A program made the position numbers and the translations under genes. From contig NC_036456.1 of NCBI RefSeq assembly GCF_002775205.1, positions 12,985,463 through 13,049,462 on the forward strand: 64,000 nucleotides of DNA, given 5' to 3'. The notes below the pieces were generated by a model that saw only the letters and a list, made by a program, of their open reading frames with translations, made no database searches and was not told the origin of the DNA. This stretch comes from Xiphophorus maculatus. Lineage: Eukaryota > Chordata > Actinopteri > Cyprinodontiformes > Poeciliidae. This document shows, piece after piece, positions 1 to 11,510 of the stretch. The first letter of the stretch is position 1. Every line of letters starts with the position of its first letter.

Positions 1-182
1 AGAGTTTCATATACATAGTTGGGGCTCCCTTCGAAAAGATGAATATTCTTTAAAGGGATTAAATTATGTGTTTTCCAGACCATTTTATAGTACAATTAAG
101 TAACTATGTTACCTTCAGTTGTTGTAAAAATGATGTATAAGACATGACTTGCAAGAAATCGGACTTTGTGACTTGACACTTT

Positions 183-375
183 AAATTGGCCTCTGTCTCT
201 TTAAGAAGCTCCTGCTCTTCATCACAATAATGCTTCACTATTTTTGGACTGAGGTTCAGCTGAGCTCATTATGGGAACTACTTCTCACTCCGCCACGTCT
301 AAGAGTGGCTGTAAATGGCATGAAGGAGGAGCATTGCTGAAGCTGGAGCTTCTTATAGAAACAGAGGCCCAATTT
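183..375. repeat. Foldback / MITE-like inverted repeat
   Basis: The arm at 183-212 (AAATTGGCCTCTGTCTCTTT...) is the near reverse complement of 345-375 (...AGAAACAGAGGCCCAATTT). This gives roughly 30-bp imperfect terminal arms around a 130-bp centre. A related arm (AAAGAGACAGAGACCAATTT) occurs near 34315 in a plscr3 intron, so it is a dispersed family and not a local accident. No coding capacity. Superfamily not determined. Confidence 0.55.
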
Positions 376-688
376 CAAGATGTTGAATTGTGAAGTCAAA
401 TTTCATTGGAGTTTTGATTGACATATACAGCGCGTTTATGACTGAAGGCGACAGTTATTTGATTGTGCCTTAAAATGGCACTACGCAAACGGAAAATACA
501 CAATGCAGACCCTTCAAACAAAGTTACAGAAATACGGCCAGCTCAGACAGGTGGATGTTTGCCGCAACAATAATTATCTGAAAAATATCACGCAACGCTA
601 AAAGAGAAAAGAGATTTGACTCTGATAAAGCTGTACAATATATGGACTTAATTTTGATACCAAAAATTGACGACGATTACAATTAACC

Positions 689-726
689 AACATTTTCCTC
701 ACAACTCCGGTTGTGAGGAAAATGTT
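689..726. repeat. Perfect 17-bp hairpin
   Basis: AACATTTTCCTCACAAC (689-705) is followed by a four-base loop TCCG and then its exact reverse complement at 710-726. It is a perfect stem with no mismatch. No promoter, terminator or gene end is adjacent. Confidence 0.8.
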
Positions 727-1035
727 CCTCACGTTTAGTTATTTAGTGTACTTAAGAGTGCATCCATCTTTGAAAATATAGAACATTACTGATATGCACA
801 GCATGAATACATGACAGTTGTATTATCCGACCAAATATTGCACCCAAACTTTTATTTGCTATTGGAATACTGCATGCATGCACTGATATTGTGATTTGAT
901 ATACTGTGCAGCTCTAGTTCCTGAAGAAAGTAGCAGAAGTAGTTTAAAAAACTGGGACCTCAAATGAAGAAATTACTTTTATCATCCACTATGACCTTAG
1001 CAGGACTCTTTGTTCAGAGTCAGTGGGGTTCATAC

Positions 1036-1101
1036 CACGTCAATAAGTCTGATCAATTAAGAGAGAAGGTCATTCAGAAATATAAAGGTAAGAAGAAATA
1101 A
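1036..1101 (+). mobile_element. Tc1-like transposase N-terminal fragment
   Basis: Frame-read, 1042-1101 gives NKSDQLREKVIQKYKGKKK and a stop, which resembles the beginning of the Tc1 transposase helix-turn-helix domain (pattern ...QLREK-I-KYK-GK). The frame ends at once and nothing continues it. This is a short dead relic. Confidence 0.5.
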
Positions 1102-1925
1102 TTTTAAAATCAATACAGACTCCAACAAGGAGCCTTTTTCCCTTCTTTAGAATGAGTAACAAGTCCAGCTCCAACTGGAGGCAGCTGAAGACAAGCCTGC
1201 TACAGCAAGGCAGCTTTTTAAAACTATTTTTAAAAAGGAATGGCCTTTTTGTTCTTAAAAGGAGTTATCTTAACAAACCCCCAGTGTTTTTGTACAGAGA
1301 CTGCAGAACAGCACAGGATAATAAAACTTAATACAGTAATTCAGCATGTTCTGTCCTCCCTATGTGGCCTTGCTGCTCCGCTCCAGAGAGGATCCTTCAG
1401 AGCGCCACTCCTGCACCAGGGGGCTCTGCTCTTTTCCTCACACGGCTATTTTTATCCCCTCAGCTGTCGGCGAGCGTCAGCGGAGCATGGGGGCTCGCAC
1501 AGAGAAGAAGACTTGCCGGGTGACTGAGTGAGCAGCTTGGTACCGGAGCAGAGGATGGGAGGGGGGTGGAGGGGGTTTGCCTGGCAGAGTTGACTCAGGA
1601 GGGGGAAGCCTGCAGCTGCTGAGCGCCACAGGGAAGCCTCACCCACATCTTTCTGCACTTTTAGCAGAATCCAACTGGAGCCTGCAGATCCAGGAGAATT
1701 CCCATACAAACAGAAAAACAGCTAAAAACTTTACATATTGTCACCGTTCTAAAATAATGGCCCACGTTATTCTTTTGCTCAAATCATCTTCTGGTAATAA
1801 TTGACTCAGGGCCATTGTTTTAAGAAGGTGAAGTAATCTTGATGTGATTAATCTTAGTATGAAAAAAAAAAGTTGATTATTCCAATTAATGAAATTTAAA
1901 CCCTCACAAACACTCAAACTGTCGG

Positions 1926-2181
1926 CAGGGTGTCCCCCAGTGTATTATAAGCCTGGCGGGCCACCAGGCTTTAGCGTTGCTTATTTATGCAAGTCTTTTT
2001 AGAATGTTTGCATTTTTTAAGATTTTATAGTTGGTGTTCAGGTATTAATATTCCAATATTTCAATAACACGTAATTATCAAGAAATATTTTCAAATTTTT
2101 TTAACTCAAAAACACGACGGACCGCTGGATGGACGACTGACCCAACCATCGGGCTTAGCAAGTTTTCTGGGGAAAACCTTG
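1926..2181. mobile_element. hAT-type MITE, copy 1
   Basis: It starts CAGGGTGTCCCCCAG and ends GGGGAAAACCTTG, degenerate terminal inverted repeats of the CAGGGTTTCCCCC class. A clearly homologous copy lies at 39949-40239 and shares long blocks, for example TTTTTAAGATTTTATAGTTG and ACCGCTGGATGGA. No ORF, no clean target duplication. Non-autonomous and old. Confidence 0.65.
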
Positions 2182-5100
2182 TATTGTTGGGATTGTTACC
2201 ATTTTCTTCAGTTTGTTCAATAAAAGTCTCAATAAATATTCATTTGAAAATGTGATAAAAAGCAGCTACCAAATGCATTTTAGTGATACAAATCAAACTT
2301 CTTTTTATGACAGATGTCTTAAAGACGTGGATTACAAATAGTTGTTTTTCAAAAGCCGCATTTTATGGGGATTTGTCACGCTGTCACTGCCACATGGTGA
2401 CCTAAAAATAATTAGTAATAAATAGTTCTTATCACTTTTATTGTTACCATAAAATATTATAATAAAACTTTAAGCCCATATCCCATTACTATCAAAGGAA
2501 ACAGATACTGCAGGATCCCAAATGTCTTTGTTGAGTGAGAGAAAAATCACAATATTTCTGCAAATTATACTCATGGAAGATGTGTTATTTAACTGGTAGA
2601 ATCAAATTAATAAACAAAACAAAACAAAGACACACTAATCGGGACATCCAGAAATGAACAATTTGCTTTCAAGAGCAACTTGATATCTTAACAAAATAAT
2701 CTAATTTCCTAATTTAAATGAAAATGAGAGGAAATAAACATGGTGAATTTGCATAATCAAGTAATTATCCAAATGATAAGGACACTACTTTATTCAAATT
2801 ACTTTAAAGTTCAGAGTTTTGCCAGGGTTAGCCGACTGTTTTTGAAATTGTTGCCATATTTGGCTGCACACCTGTAATCCTGCAGGATGATAATCGAAGC
2901 CGTTATGTAACACTGATGTGAGTAAGACTAGTAAACAACCATCATTTGTTGACAGTACAGTGGACTAGTGTGACTTGGATTATAAACGTTCAGATCAGGT
3001 CTGCGTTCACAAATCGAAAGAGTTAAAAAAACCCCCAAAAAACAAAAAAAAAACAGGTTTTTAAACATTTTAAATTAATTTAAATCATCCAGGCAAATGT
3101 GCTACACTAACTGCCTAAAGCATCCTGGATGCGGACGGTTTTCGTCTGGACAGCAGGCTGTAAACAACAGAGCTAAACTGTGAGTTAAAATGAGAGGAAA
3201 CAGAAGGGGGAGAACAGTGAGCTCTCTGTGCTGACATAATCCCTCTCAGTTCAGCTGGAGCATGGACTCAACTCCTCACTCTCACCCTGCAAGTGTTGCT
3301 GCTTCACAATAAACTGCAGCGGGATGATTATGACACGCAGGACGCACCTCCAGGCTTTGTTGGGCTCGATGCGCTCCCTGCTCCAGCTGACGTCCTCTCA
3401 CGTCTCGGCAACACCTGGGAGTAACATCTAAGTTACCGAGCAGGTGGCTTAAATTATATCATACGTCATGTTTATTTATTTTTGGAAGAGATCGGAGGCA
3501 AAGCTGAAACTTTCTTAAACTCTAACATTTGTTCTCGCGAGGCGGTTGTGACTTTGCACTTCAGCTGGACGAATCAGTACATAATGCAAAGACAAGATGA
3601 AAAAACAATCAGCTAATCAGTGTTATGACTAACTAATAGATTAATGTGCAACAACTGCCTGGTAACTTTAGATCATTTTATTGCAAAAATGGATGTAAAA
3701 ATGTTATTGTTACCCTTCAAGGGAAATAAACGTCTTTTCTCTCAACGGGTGCCGCTGCAGATCCTAGACATTTAGTTGGTGGCTGGACAAAGTGAGCATT
3801 AATACTTTTACTAAATTCCTGATTAGCTTTTTAAATAGTCTAACAGGAGTTGCATCAAAAGTTAAAAACAATACATGAATGAAGAAATCAAAATTGGACA
3901 ATTTTCCCTTGATTGGGTGTCAAATACTAAAATAAAAACCAAAATCAGAATTTCTTTCTGCCTTTTCATGAAGGAAAACAAATTAACTCAGAACTTCCAC
4001 TATTTTCAGACCATAACTGCATCAACCAAGAGTATTTACTTTAATGAAGGATTAACAATCGGTTTATGCTTTGACACATAAATGGGTGTAGTCTGGTAAT
4101 TCCTTCATTCTCTTCTGGATTAAAAACTCTTGACTTCATAAGAAAAAAATGCAGCACATTTTTTTTCCTTATGCCTTACAGTTGCAAAGAAAGAGAAAAA
4201 AATAGAACAGGTCAAATTAAGAATCGTTAAAGAAAATATGTATTGGCAAAGAAAGGTTCGCTGTGCATTTCGGTTGCTCACCTTCGTGTTGTTGGCGCTT
4301 TTATTACTATTTTAACAAGAATTGGCTCATATTTGCAATAAAAAGCTGTGCTATTCTTTTAGTTTTTAAACCGTTTTATTGCGTCTATCCCTTAACTGTT
4401 AACTTACTGTTTGGAGGATTTTAAGAGACTAAATCTGAGAGACTTTGAGGTATATTTAGGTGCCGTGCTGCTTAACTGAGAAATAGAAACGCACCGATCA
4501 GGCTGGTTTCCCCAGAACAATATCAATATCCGTTTTTCCTTTGAGAAGCATGCCATCCTTTCATTGCAAGTATATGCTTATAAAAATATTACTTAAAGCA
4601 AGAATAAAAAGGTAAACATTAGATAAGCTACAATCTGTGTTTCCTTGCGTATACTGATTTTCTTTGTGGTCTGGCCTGCCGTTGAAAGATTCCAACACTT
4701 TTGTCTTTAAGAACTTAATCTGATAAAAAAAATTAAATATAAATATGTTCCAGAATCAGTGACAGGTGTAGTAATTTTAAATCAAACTGGAAGTGAATGA
4801 ATAACATTTGACCCATTTATGCATCTAAGAATTTCCCACTTGTCTTATATGATATCGGTGGCCGTTCTTCCTTTTGATGCATTAATTAATAGAGTCAAAT
4901 ATTCTGAATTTTCAGTGTCTAGGCTACAGATAAATAACCAGAAACATTCTTTAGAGGAAAATTGACCAAAAGTCTGTTGTTTGAAAGGAACATCGAATCT
5001 GATGACAATCATAGCTTGAAAGGGACAATTTGCAACAAAATAAACATGACTATAATTTAGAATAACTTATCAGACTGCATTTTATGTAACTGTGAGGCAT

Positions 5101-5701
5101 TTGTAGTGTTTTCTTGTTTACAGACTCTCTCCGCTTTTGAAAACAGCAGCACATACAATATGTCCAAATTGAGATTTGTTTATTTCACTTTTGCACTTAA
5201 CTTGTGACTCTTAACAGCAAATCTAAGCCCTCCCTGTCTATTGTAAACATTGACTCTGCAATGAGCAGCCAACTTACAGGTAAGGCTGTATAATAATCCT
5301 ATTTGATTTTTTTTTTAAAGCATTGCAAACAGAAGCTTGAAATTACTATCAAATGCTTCCTCTTTACTGTACGTAATGAGCAGTAAGTGTAGCTGTAAAT
5401 CAGCATGCAGTTAAATGGGCTTTGTGCACTTTGGCATCCTGTGTAACATCTTGCATAACTCCCAGGTTGTAAAATATGTTTACACCTCTTCACCAGAAGC
5501 ACCCCAAGCGATCCCTGTGCAAAAAGATAATCACCTTATAAAATAAATATAATGTGGTAAAAAATTATTTTAGACTATAAGACAGAACAAGTCATCTGAG
5601 GGTGTAAATGTGTGTGGACCAGTAGGAAGTGTTTCAGTGCAGATGGGTGTTTTTCAGACCTACAGTCTCAGCAGCCCACTCGTTTTCAAAGCTGTGCTCA
5701 C

Positions 5702-5806
5702 CGTTCGGAGGTGCTTCCTGAGGATGTACATGATGAAGCCCCATATTCTGGACGTGACACCGAGGAAAGTGCGGATGCCGAGTAGACACTGCCGGGTTTT
5801 CAGCAT
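5702..5806 (-). CDS. ctdnep1: CTD nuclear envelope phosphatase 1, first coding exon (partial gene)
   Basis: The family is a nuclear-envelope/ER-anchored serine phosphatase (Dullard) that dephosphorylates lipin and shapes nuclear membrane lipid synthesis. Read on the - strand, 5806-5702 gives [17 protein letters not shown]... through [11 protein letters not shown], the N-terminal membrane-anchor helix that matches vertebrate CTDNEP1 (MMRTQCLLGLRTF...). The exon ends ACG then GTGAGC, a strong donor in phase 0. A second in-frame ATG at 5812 (MNMLKT) is possible; 5806 was chosen because it fits the length of the family N-terminus. The catalytic phosphatase exons are not in the window and must lie beyond the left edge, so intron 1 exceeds 5.7 kb. 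The neighbour on the right, elp5, is on the same strand, as in mammals. Confidence 0.85.
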
Positions 5807-6475
5807 GTTCATGAGCTCCCAACGACCCCCACAGCGGGTCCGCTTCAAGTCTCGAAAGGAATATTAAAGCACGCCGGCTTGGCGAAGTTGCTCTTGTGAA
5901 TGCAGAGGCGACTTTTAACGTGCTGCTTTCAGGCAGGGAAAAATCCGCCTCAACCAGCAGCTCCTACTGACAAGAGGCCGGGCTCTTCTTCACACTTGTG
6001 GCACGGCTAGCTCTACATACGCAGCATCATGGCAGGAACACACCGCCGCGTTGAAAGGGAAAGAAGCCGCCTCAGGTCGCCTGCTGCTGCTGTATGAACC
6101 ACGGCGCAAACCACCGTTAGCTGCTAGCCGAGAAGCTACCGCTAGCTCGACGGGGTGACCACCTTGAAATCGGGGACAAAAATACCGCTAAAAAGCCGTG
6201 AAGCCGCTCGCTGACATGCACCGGTACGACGCGGCTTCGCTCTGTGCGGCATCCGAAGAGAGGCGCTTGAGTAAAAGTTCCCCCGAAGTCCAGCCGGTGG
6301 GCTTAAAATCAGTTTGTAGTCCACTGATAGTCCGGAATGAAGCTGCGAGCCGCCATCGCCGCCTTGCCGTCACTTCCGCGAGCTGAGCTAGGCACGGCGA
6401 CGCGCGTCGCGTCCACGTGGAAAGAAAACATACCGACGTGGACGAGCGAGTGCGACGAACCACAAAAGTTATCAA
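5807..6475 (-). promoter_or_regulatory. CpG-rich 5' UTR / promoter region of ctdnep1
   Basis: Directly upstream of the ctdnep1 start the sequence becomes GC- and CpG-rich (for example 6030-6240 and 6340-6450), in contrast to the AT-rich flanks. This is typical of a vertebrate housekeeping CpG-island promoter. ORFs here are overlapping, on both strands and match nothing, so they are read as composition artefacts. TSS not determined. Confidence 0.5.
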
Positions 6476-7936
6476 AGATTAACCTGATTTATCGCCGCCT
6501 TTTTAACAGCTTACCTTTCTTATGTCCGCGGCATAAGAGCAGACTTAAACACATTAGAGAATTTTGTAAAAGTGACGTCGCTGAAGATTTACTTGACACC
6601 GACAGTAGCCTAGTTTAGTTGTCCCGCCACTGTGATTTAAGTGATAAAGCAATAAAATATTAAAAGTTGCCTCCAGTGTGGTCTGTTTTATATTGGCCTT
6701 CACTAAAAATATTCAGCAGGGAATTGAGCTCGCCGTCTTTCAAAAATATTTCGTGTTTTTGAAAAATGTAAACTACTTTTGGTTTTTAGGTAACTGTAAT
6801 AAAACCTATTACTTTAACATGATCCTAAATTAATTTCCTTTATATATACTTTTAGTTTGGCTTTATATTGGTTTATTAAAAAAAATGCTTCATTGTCATA
6901 TAAAACATTTATACAAGTTATTTCAATTAAATGTCATTTGTTTATCAATAAAAACAGCAAGATTTTGTTTTAAATGTTAGTTGTGCACAGAAATCTGGTG
7001 TTTACAGAAAAAATGTTCCCAGAAAGCTGAGTGGAAGGAAGAAAACTATTTCTGCCGATGACCTTTGGAAGGAGAGGAGGTTCATTTTGCAGCAGGACAA
7101 CAATCCTATCCATACAGTGAGCTATAATGGATAGGATACGCATATTCATGGGTTGAAGTGGCCTAGTGAAAGCCAAGTCTTAAAAACAATTGAGAATATT
7201 TGAGGAGCCTTAAAAATGGATGTCCACAAAGGTTTACCATTAAGTCCGACTGAGCTTGAGCTGTTTGCAAAAAATAGAGATTTCAGTCTGCAAGTTAAAG
7301 CTGGAACAGACAAACGCTAAAAGACGTGCAGCTGTAAATAGTTCTTAGAAGTACTGACTCAGGATTCTGAATACATATGGATGCATGCAAAAGTATTTAA
7401 CGTTCTTTTCGAATCCAAAGTATTTTTGAATTTGAATTACTCCTGAAAAAAATGAAAACAACTAATGAGACTGACAGCAATGCAACATCTGAGAGCTATA
7501 GGCTTGTAGAAAAAACTTATATAAGTATATGTATATATATAATCATTAGTTCTTTCAATAACTTTGACCGTATTCCCCCATAACACTCTTTTTATTTTAT
7601 ATACCAGTACTACTATCAGAGAGGGTAAACAGAAGCTACCACACTAATTCATAACGTACATCTTTCCTAAAAACATCAACAACTTAGATAAAAAAAGTTA
7701 TCAGTTGTTTATTGATCTGAAAAACTAAACATAACAAAAAATAAAGTTTAAAATTAAGAAGTAGTTTACATTTCATAAAGATTGAATAGATGTCTTGTAG
7801 AAAATTAAAGTTGTGTGGTTTAGCATCTTTAAACTCGATAAGACAGGAAGGAAACGACGTCAATAATTGCACTATTTCGGCTGCATAGAGGAGATAATGC
7901 AAATATCTTTTGAACAGCGTTCATCATGCCTTGACC
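6476..7936. other. Intergenic spacer ctdnep1-elp5
   Basis: AT-rich with no gene-like frame, apart from a Tc1 transposase relic at about 7075-7320 (listed). The part just left of 7937 is the expected 3' UTR of elp5. Confidence 0.5.
7060..7325 (+). mobile_element. Tc1-like transposase C-terminal relic
   Basis: Around 7084-7122 the + strand reads ILQQDNNPIHTVS, the Tc1 catalytic-domain pattern (QQDNDPKHT). About 70 bases on it reads WPSESQVLKTIENI, a stop, then GALK, matching WPSQSPDLNPIENVWR.LK. Stops and frame damage show it is inactive. Confidence 0.7.
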
Positions 7937-10457
7937 CTAGACATCAAGGTCATCATCAGGGTCCTCCTGGTCATAGTCATCATTGGCATCAGGCTCATAC
8001 AGAATCCGCCCAGAACCTGGACCTGGATGGAGCAGAGCCGTTTTTCTGCAACGTTAAAAGAAAGACAATTTTACAACTTACAATATGTGCATATAGTTTT
8101 AAAAACCTTTTAAATGTAAGGACATATAACATCATTGAAGAGATTCTGACTTCTCTTTGCTGAAGACGAAAGGCAGGGTGAGTTTCTGCTTGGCCTCTAA
8201 CTCTGAATCAGACAGTCGAAGGTTGAAGGTCAAGTTAGCTGTTGGGTCCGTCTGTTGACACACAAGGAGGATCAGTTTCAGCACCTGTCATTTCATGAGT
8301 CCCAACTCTGTTCAGGATGTGTTGAACTGCACCTGCTCTTCCTCTGTGCTATTGGTTTTATGTTCAGCATGGCTGGGCTTGCTCAGAATGGTCACTGTGA
8401 AATCCTCTGCGATGCAGAATATCTCCTCCTGAGGGTCAAATGAAAGCTGTCAGTAATTCAAAGCAGAATACTAGCCAAACAAAGTAGCCTACATATAAAT
8501 GCTTCTTACATCTTGCATAACTTTCCCTGATTTGGAGCGCTTTGTTACTCTTGCCACCGCTTCTTTTCCCTTCACTCCAGGTGCCACGGAGATGAGAGAA
8601 GTTGCCAAGTGGCAGACGCTTCCCACGGTGCCCCTCTGATGCATATCTGTGTGGAGCAGGCCAATAACAGCTCTCACAGCTCCCCCTAATGAAAATAGAA
8701 AATAATACATCAGTGGAAAAAAGTTCTACAGCAACTTAAAGCCCCAAATGACAGAAACAAGTTGTTTGATTCACCTTTTCTTAGCTGCTGAAGTGTCTGG
8801 CAGACAGCAGGCGGAGTCTTATGTCTCAATATCCAAGACAGAGAATCGATGACGAGCACAGCTGGCTTTGGTTGTGATGTTTGTTTGACCAAGTTTGTGA
8901 GGTCCTCCAAGCTGAACTGTTGAACTGTGAAATTTGGGTGACCAGTCCACCCGAGGGGATCTGAATAGGCATTGTGAATATGTAGCCTGAAAATAAAAAT
9001 ATTTTTTGGTTTAATTACTGTGCTTTGAAAAACTTTTTATAAACCTTGAAGATTTATATAGTTTGTCATGATGTAACTGCAGAATTTTATGTGTTTCCTA
9101 ATCTATTTGATTTCTGTTGGTTTCAATTACCTCTGAGTGTCTGAAGGTTTCAATCCATCTTTCAGCTCTTCTTCACTCACATCAAAACACAGGATATGTA
9201 TAACTTCCTCCCTGGCAACAGAAAATATATTTAGAAAAAGATTATAGTTATTTTTCAGTGCAGGAATATACATTCATCCATTATCTATACTGGCTTGTTC
9301 TTGCGTGAGGAGCCAATACCTATCTCCAGCTGTCATTGGGCATAATGACAGCTGGAGGTTTTCTGGGGTACACCCCCGGAGAAAAACATAAGAATTTAAT
9401 TGATTTTCAAAAACAAGATTTTAATGCACAAGTTTGAGGTTATGGCGGATTTTCTCCAATTTATCCAAGGTAATATTTCTACAGCCAGGTTCAAATATAC
9501 ATAGACTTAAATAATGTTTGGATAAATGGAACATAGAAATTTGCACACAAAAAAAAATCCCTTTTTATTGCCGTCAACAAGCTTCTGGCATAATTCTTAC
9601 TGTTCCTATAAGAAACACTAAACTTCATTTAAATTTATAAGTTTCGAGTTGCTTTTATAAATTCTTAGACCAGTTTGATGTTACCACCAGCATGCTTGAC
9701 ATTTGGTGTAGTGTTGTTAGTTTTGAAAGTCTCACCTTGATTCCCCCACACAAACTTCTTATTCTTATGAAAAATGTATATTTGTTTTGTCCGACCATAA
9801 ACCCTTTTTTAGTTTGTCCAGGTGGACAGCCACAGATTGAATCAAGTTGAAAGGTGTTGATTTTGGATCAGGTGGTTTCTTTTTCGATCAGTATTTGATT
9901 AGTTCTTGCTAATATTAACAGTAATATTTTTGACTTGCAGACACAATAAGACAATGATGTCGAAAAACCGGACTAAAACTCAATAAAGCAGCCTAAGATC
10001 AAACATCTGAAATGCTCTCAGCCTCCATCCATTATTTACCAACCAGCTTAAACATCCACTATTTCAGCCAATACATGTTATTGAATATCTAACCAGAAAT
10101 GACAGAATTTTGCAGATTGTGACAAAACAAACAGAATGTTAATGGACGATTCATCAAGCATGAGTGTGGATGTTTGTGTAATTTTGATCCTGAGAGAATA
10201 TGAAGAAATCCGTGTTAAATTCACATTTGTATTTTTTATTAGCACAGCATTGTACCTGTTTAAGGCAGCAGTGATGAAGCTCTTCAGAAGATCTCGTCCT
10301 GAGTACCTGCAGGAGTCTGTTGGTGATAGATGTTTAGCAATGCATTAGGTCAACTCAAACTGTTAGAGTGTTATTCGTTACTGCAATATTAAAAACGTTT
10401 ACCTCGTATTATTAGAAACCCGCCACTCTCAATGCCTTGCAGTAATTCAGACAACAT
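7937..10457 (-). CDS. elp5: Elongator complex protein 5
   Basis: Subunit of the Elp4/5/6 RecA-fold ring of the Elongator complex, which modifies wobble uridine (U34) of tRNAs. Exons on the - strand: 10457-10403, 10316-10256, 9211-9131, 8986-8775, 8685-8510, 8428-8333, 8251-8151, 8045-7937. These sum to 891 nt with all phases closing, giving 296 aa, close to the usual family length of about 300. It starts MLSELLQGIESGGFLIIR. The core has PAVLVIDSLSWILR, the ELP5 hallmark (human IALDSLSWLL). Later come DPTANLTFNLRLS and the acidic tail ILYEPDANDDYDQEDPDDDL, nearly identical to the mammalian C-terminus. All introns are GT-AG; the exon 7 donor (GAA then GTCAG) is the weakest but is fixed by homology. 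The head-to-head partner is phf23, whose start is about 1.05 kb away. Intron 3 holds Tc1 and SINE/LINE-like relics. Confidence 0.93.
9270..9385 (+). repeat. Teleost LINE/SINE tail-like repeat
   Basis: CATCCATTATCTATACTGGCTTG followed by GGAGCCAATACCTATCTCCAGCTGTCATTGGGC... resembles the very common fish repeat that precedes 'cctatctccagctgtcaatgggc' blocks. It lies inside an elp5 intron. Identification is from memory of the pattern only. Confidence 0.45.
9550..9860 (-). mobile_element. Tc1-like transposase relic
   Basis: On the - strand about 9715-9675 reads PNVKHAGGNIKLV, the Tc1 pattern P.VKHGGG.IM.W. The flanks on both sides look like the same degraded element. It lies in elp5 intron 2 or 3 territory (between exons at 10256 and 9211). 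Not functional. Confidence 0.55.
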
Positions 10458-11510
10458 GGTTGACTACAGTGTACAAGTATCTACGGCTAATTAGCATGCT
10501 TCTCCATTAGCACATGTTTAAGCTACAGAAAATAGACAAAAACTATTGAATTAATTAAACGGAAAAACGGATAGCACCTCTTTATCATACATGTGTACAT
10601 TTAAATTAGCTAAAAGCTATTATTTCTAGGTTGTTAAGCTATTTTGTTTTGCTTGGTTAGCATGTTTTGGTTGCCCACAATCATAAAACATCATATCCCA
10701 TGCTTCCTATGATCATGGGTACCTGGGTAATGTAGTTTACGGGCGTTTACTGTCACTGTCGAGTGACAGTGTAAGTGCTACAGAAAGACTTCGTTACCCA
10801 GCATTCATAATTGGAATTAGACCGTAGCCGCTTCAGGAGGGTTGGTGGTAGATTGGATCAGCTCCGCGGACCGAACCCGCCCTCTGTCATCCTACCAGCC
10901 TATCCGCGAACGCTATGTAATCTTGGAAACCAATCAGAGAAGAGGAATCCCTCTCGCTGTGTTCTTCTGGGCGATCTTGTCTAACGACACCCTCCCCTTT
11001 TTGCCTCCTAGAGAAGCTGCTGCCGCGCGGAATAAAGCCCAAAGTCTAGTGGGTTTGTACACCCAGAAAGAAGAATCGACAAACTTCATGCGAGAGCTTC
11101 TCACCATGAATGTGTATATAGCATTTGTGCTAATTTGAGGATCATACACTTCCTTCTTCGCTTTAGCGATGGGTTTTGCAAATGCAAGCTCGAAATACGC
11201 GGATCTTAAAAGCTCGCCACGCTAGGCGACAGAGGAATTACTATTTTTTGACTTTTTTAAAAAAAAAAAAGTGGTTTGTTTGTGCTCGGTTAACGGCTGC
11301 CGTTGTTACAGATCTTGACCGAGGGGATCTCCACAAGTTTGGTCCTATTGTGGACCGTCTTCACGAAGACTTTCTCTCCCTAGTCCTTAGTGTCATTGGC
11401 TTCTTTTTACCCGGGCGATAAGGTGCAACCACGCCGGGGGAAGGCTGCTGCTCTCCGGCTAGCTGAGAAGCGGCTTCTCCTTGAATCGGGGCCTCGTCGG
11501 CTAGGCGACA
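10458..11510. promoter_or_regulatory. Shared (divergent) promoter region of elp5 and phf23
   Basis: elp5 starts leftward at 10457 and phf23 starts rightward at 11511. The roughly 1 kb between them becomes progressively CpG-rich (10830-11520) and must hold both transcription starts and the phf23 5' UTR. No conserved TATA box was found near either start. ORFs read here (10842-11138 and its antisense) are unsupported. Confidence 0.5.

Larger units (their letters stand above)
1..5701. other. Gene-free stretch; probably ctdnep1 intron 1
   Basis: No coding exon of a known gene could be read here on either strand. The first coding exon of ctdnep1 ends at 5702 with a good donor and none of its later exons (phosphatase DxDxT block and beyond) is visible, so the stretch is most likely the start of a long first intron. 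It holds a palindromic MITE-like repeat, a perfect hairpin, a Tc1 fragment and a hAT-type MITE, listed separately. A GC-richer patch at about 3240-3420 has no clear reading frame. Confidence 0.5.

Noticed and set aside
5610-5867. + strand ORF of 85 aa
   Set aside because: Antisense of the ctdnep1 first exon, which matches the family on the - strand.
6142-6618. Overlapping ORFs on both strands in the CpG-rich block
   Set aside because: Composition effect of the ctdnep1 CpG island; no similarity and mutually exclusive frames.
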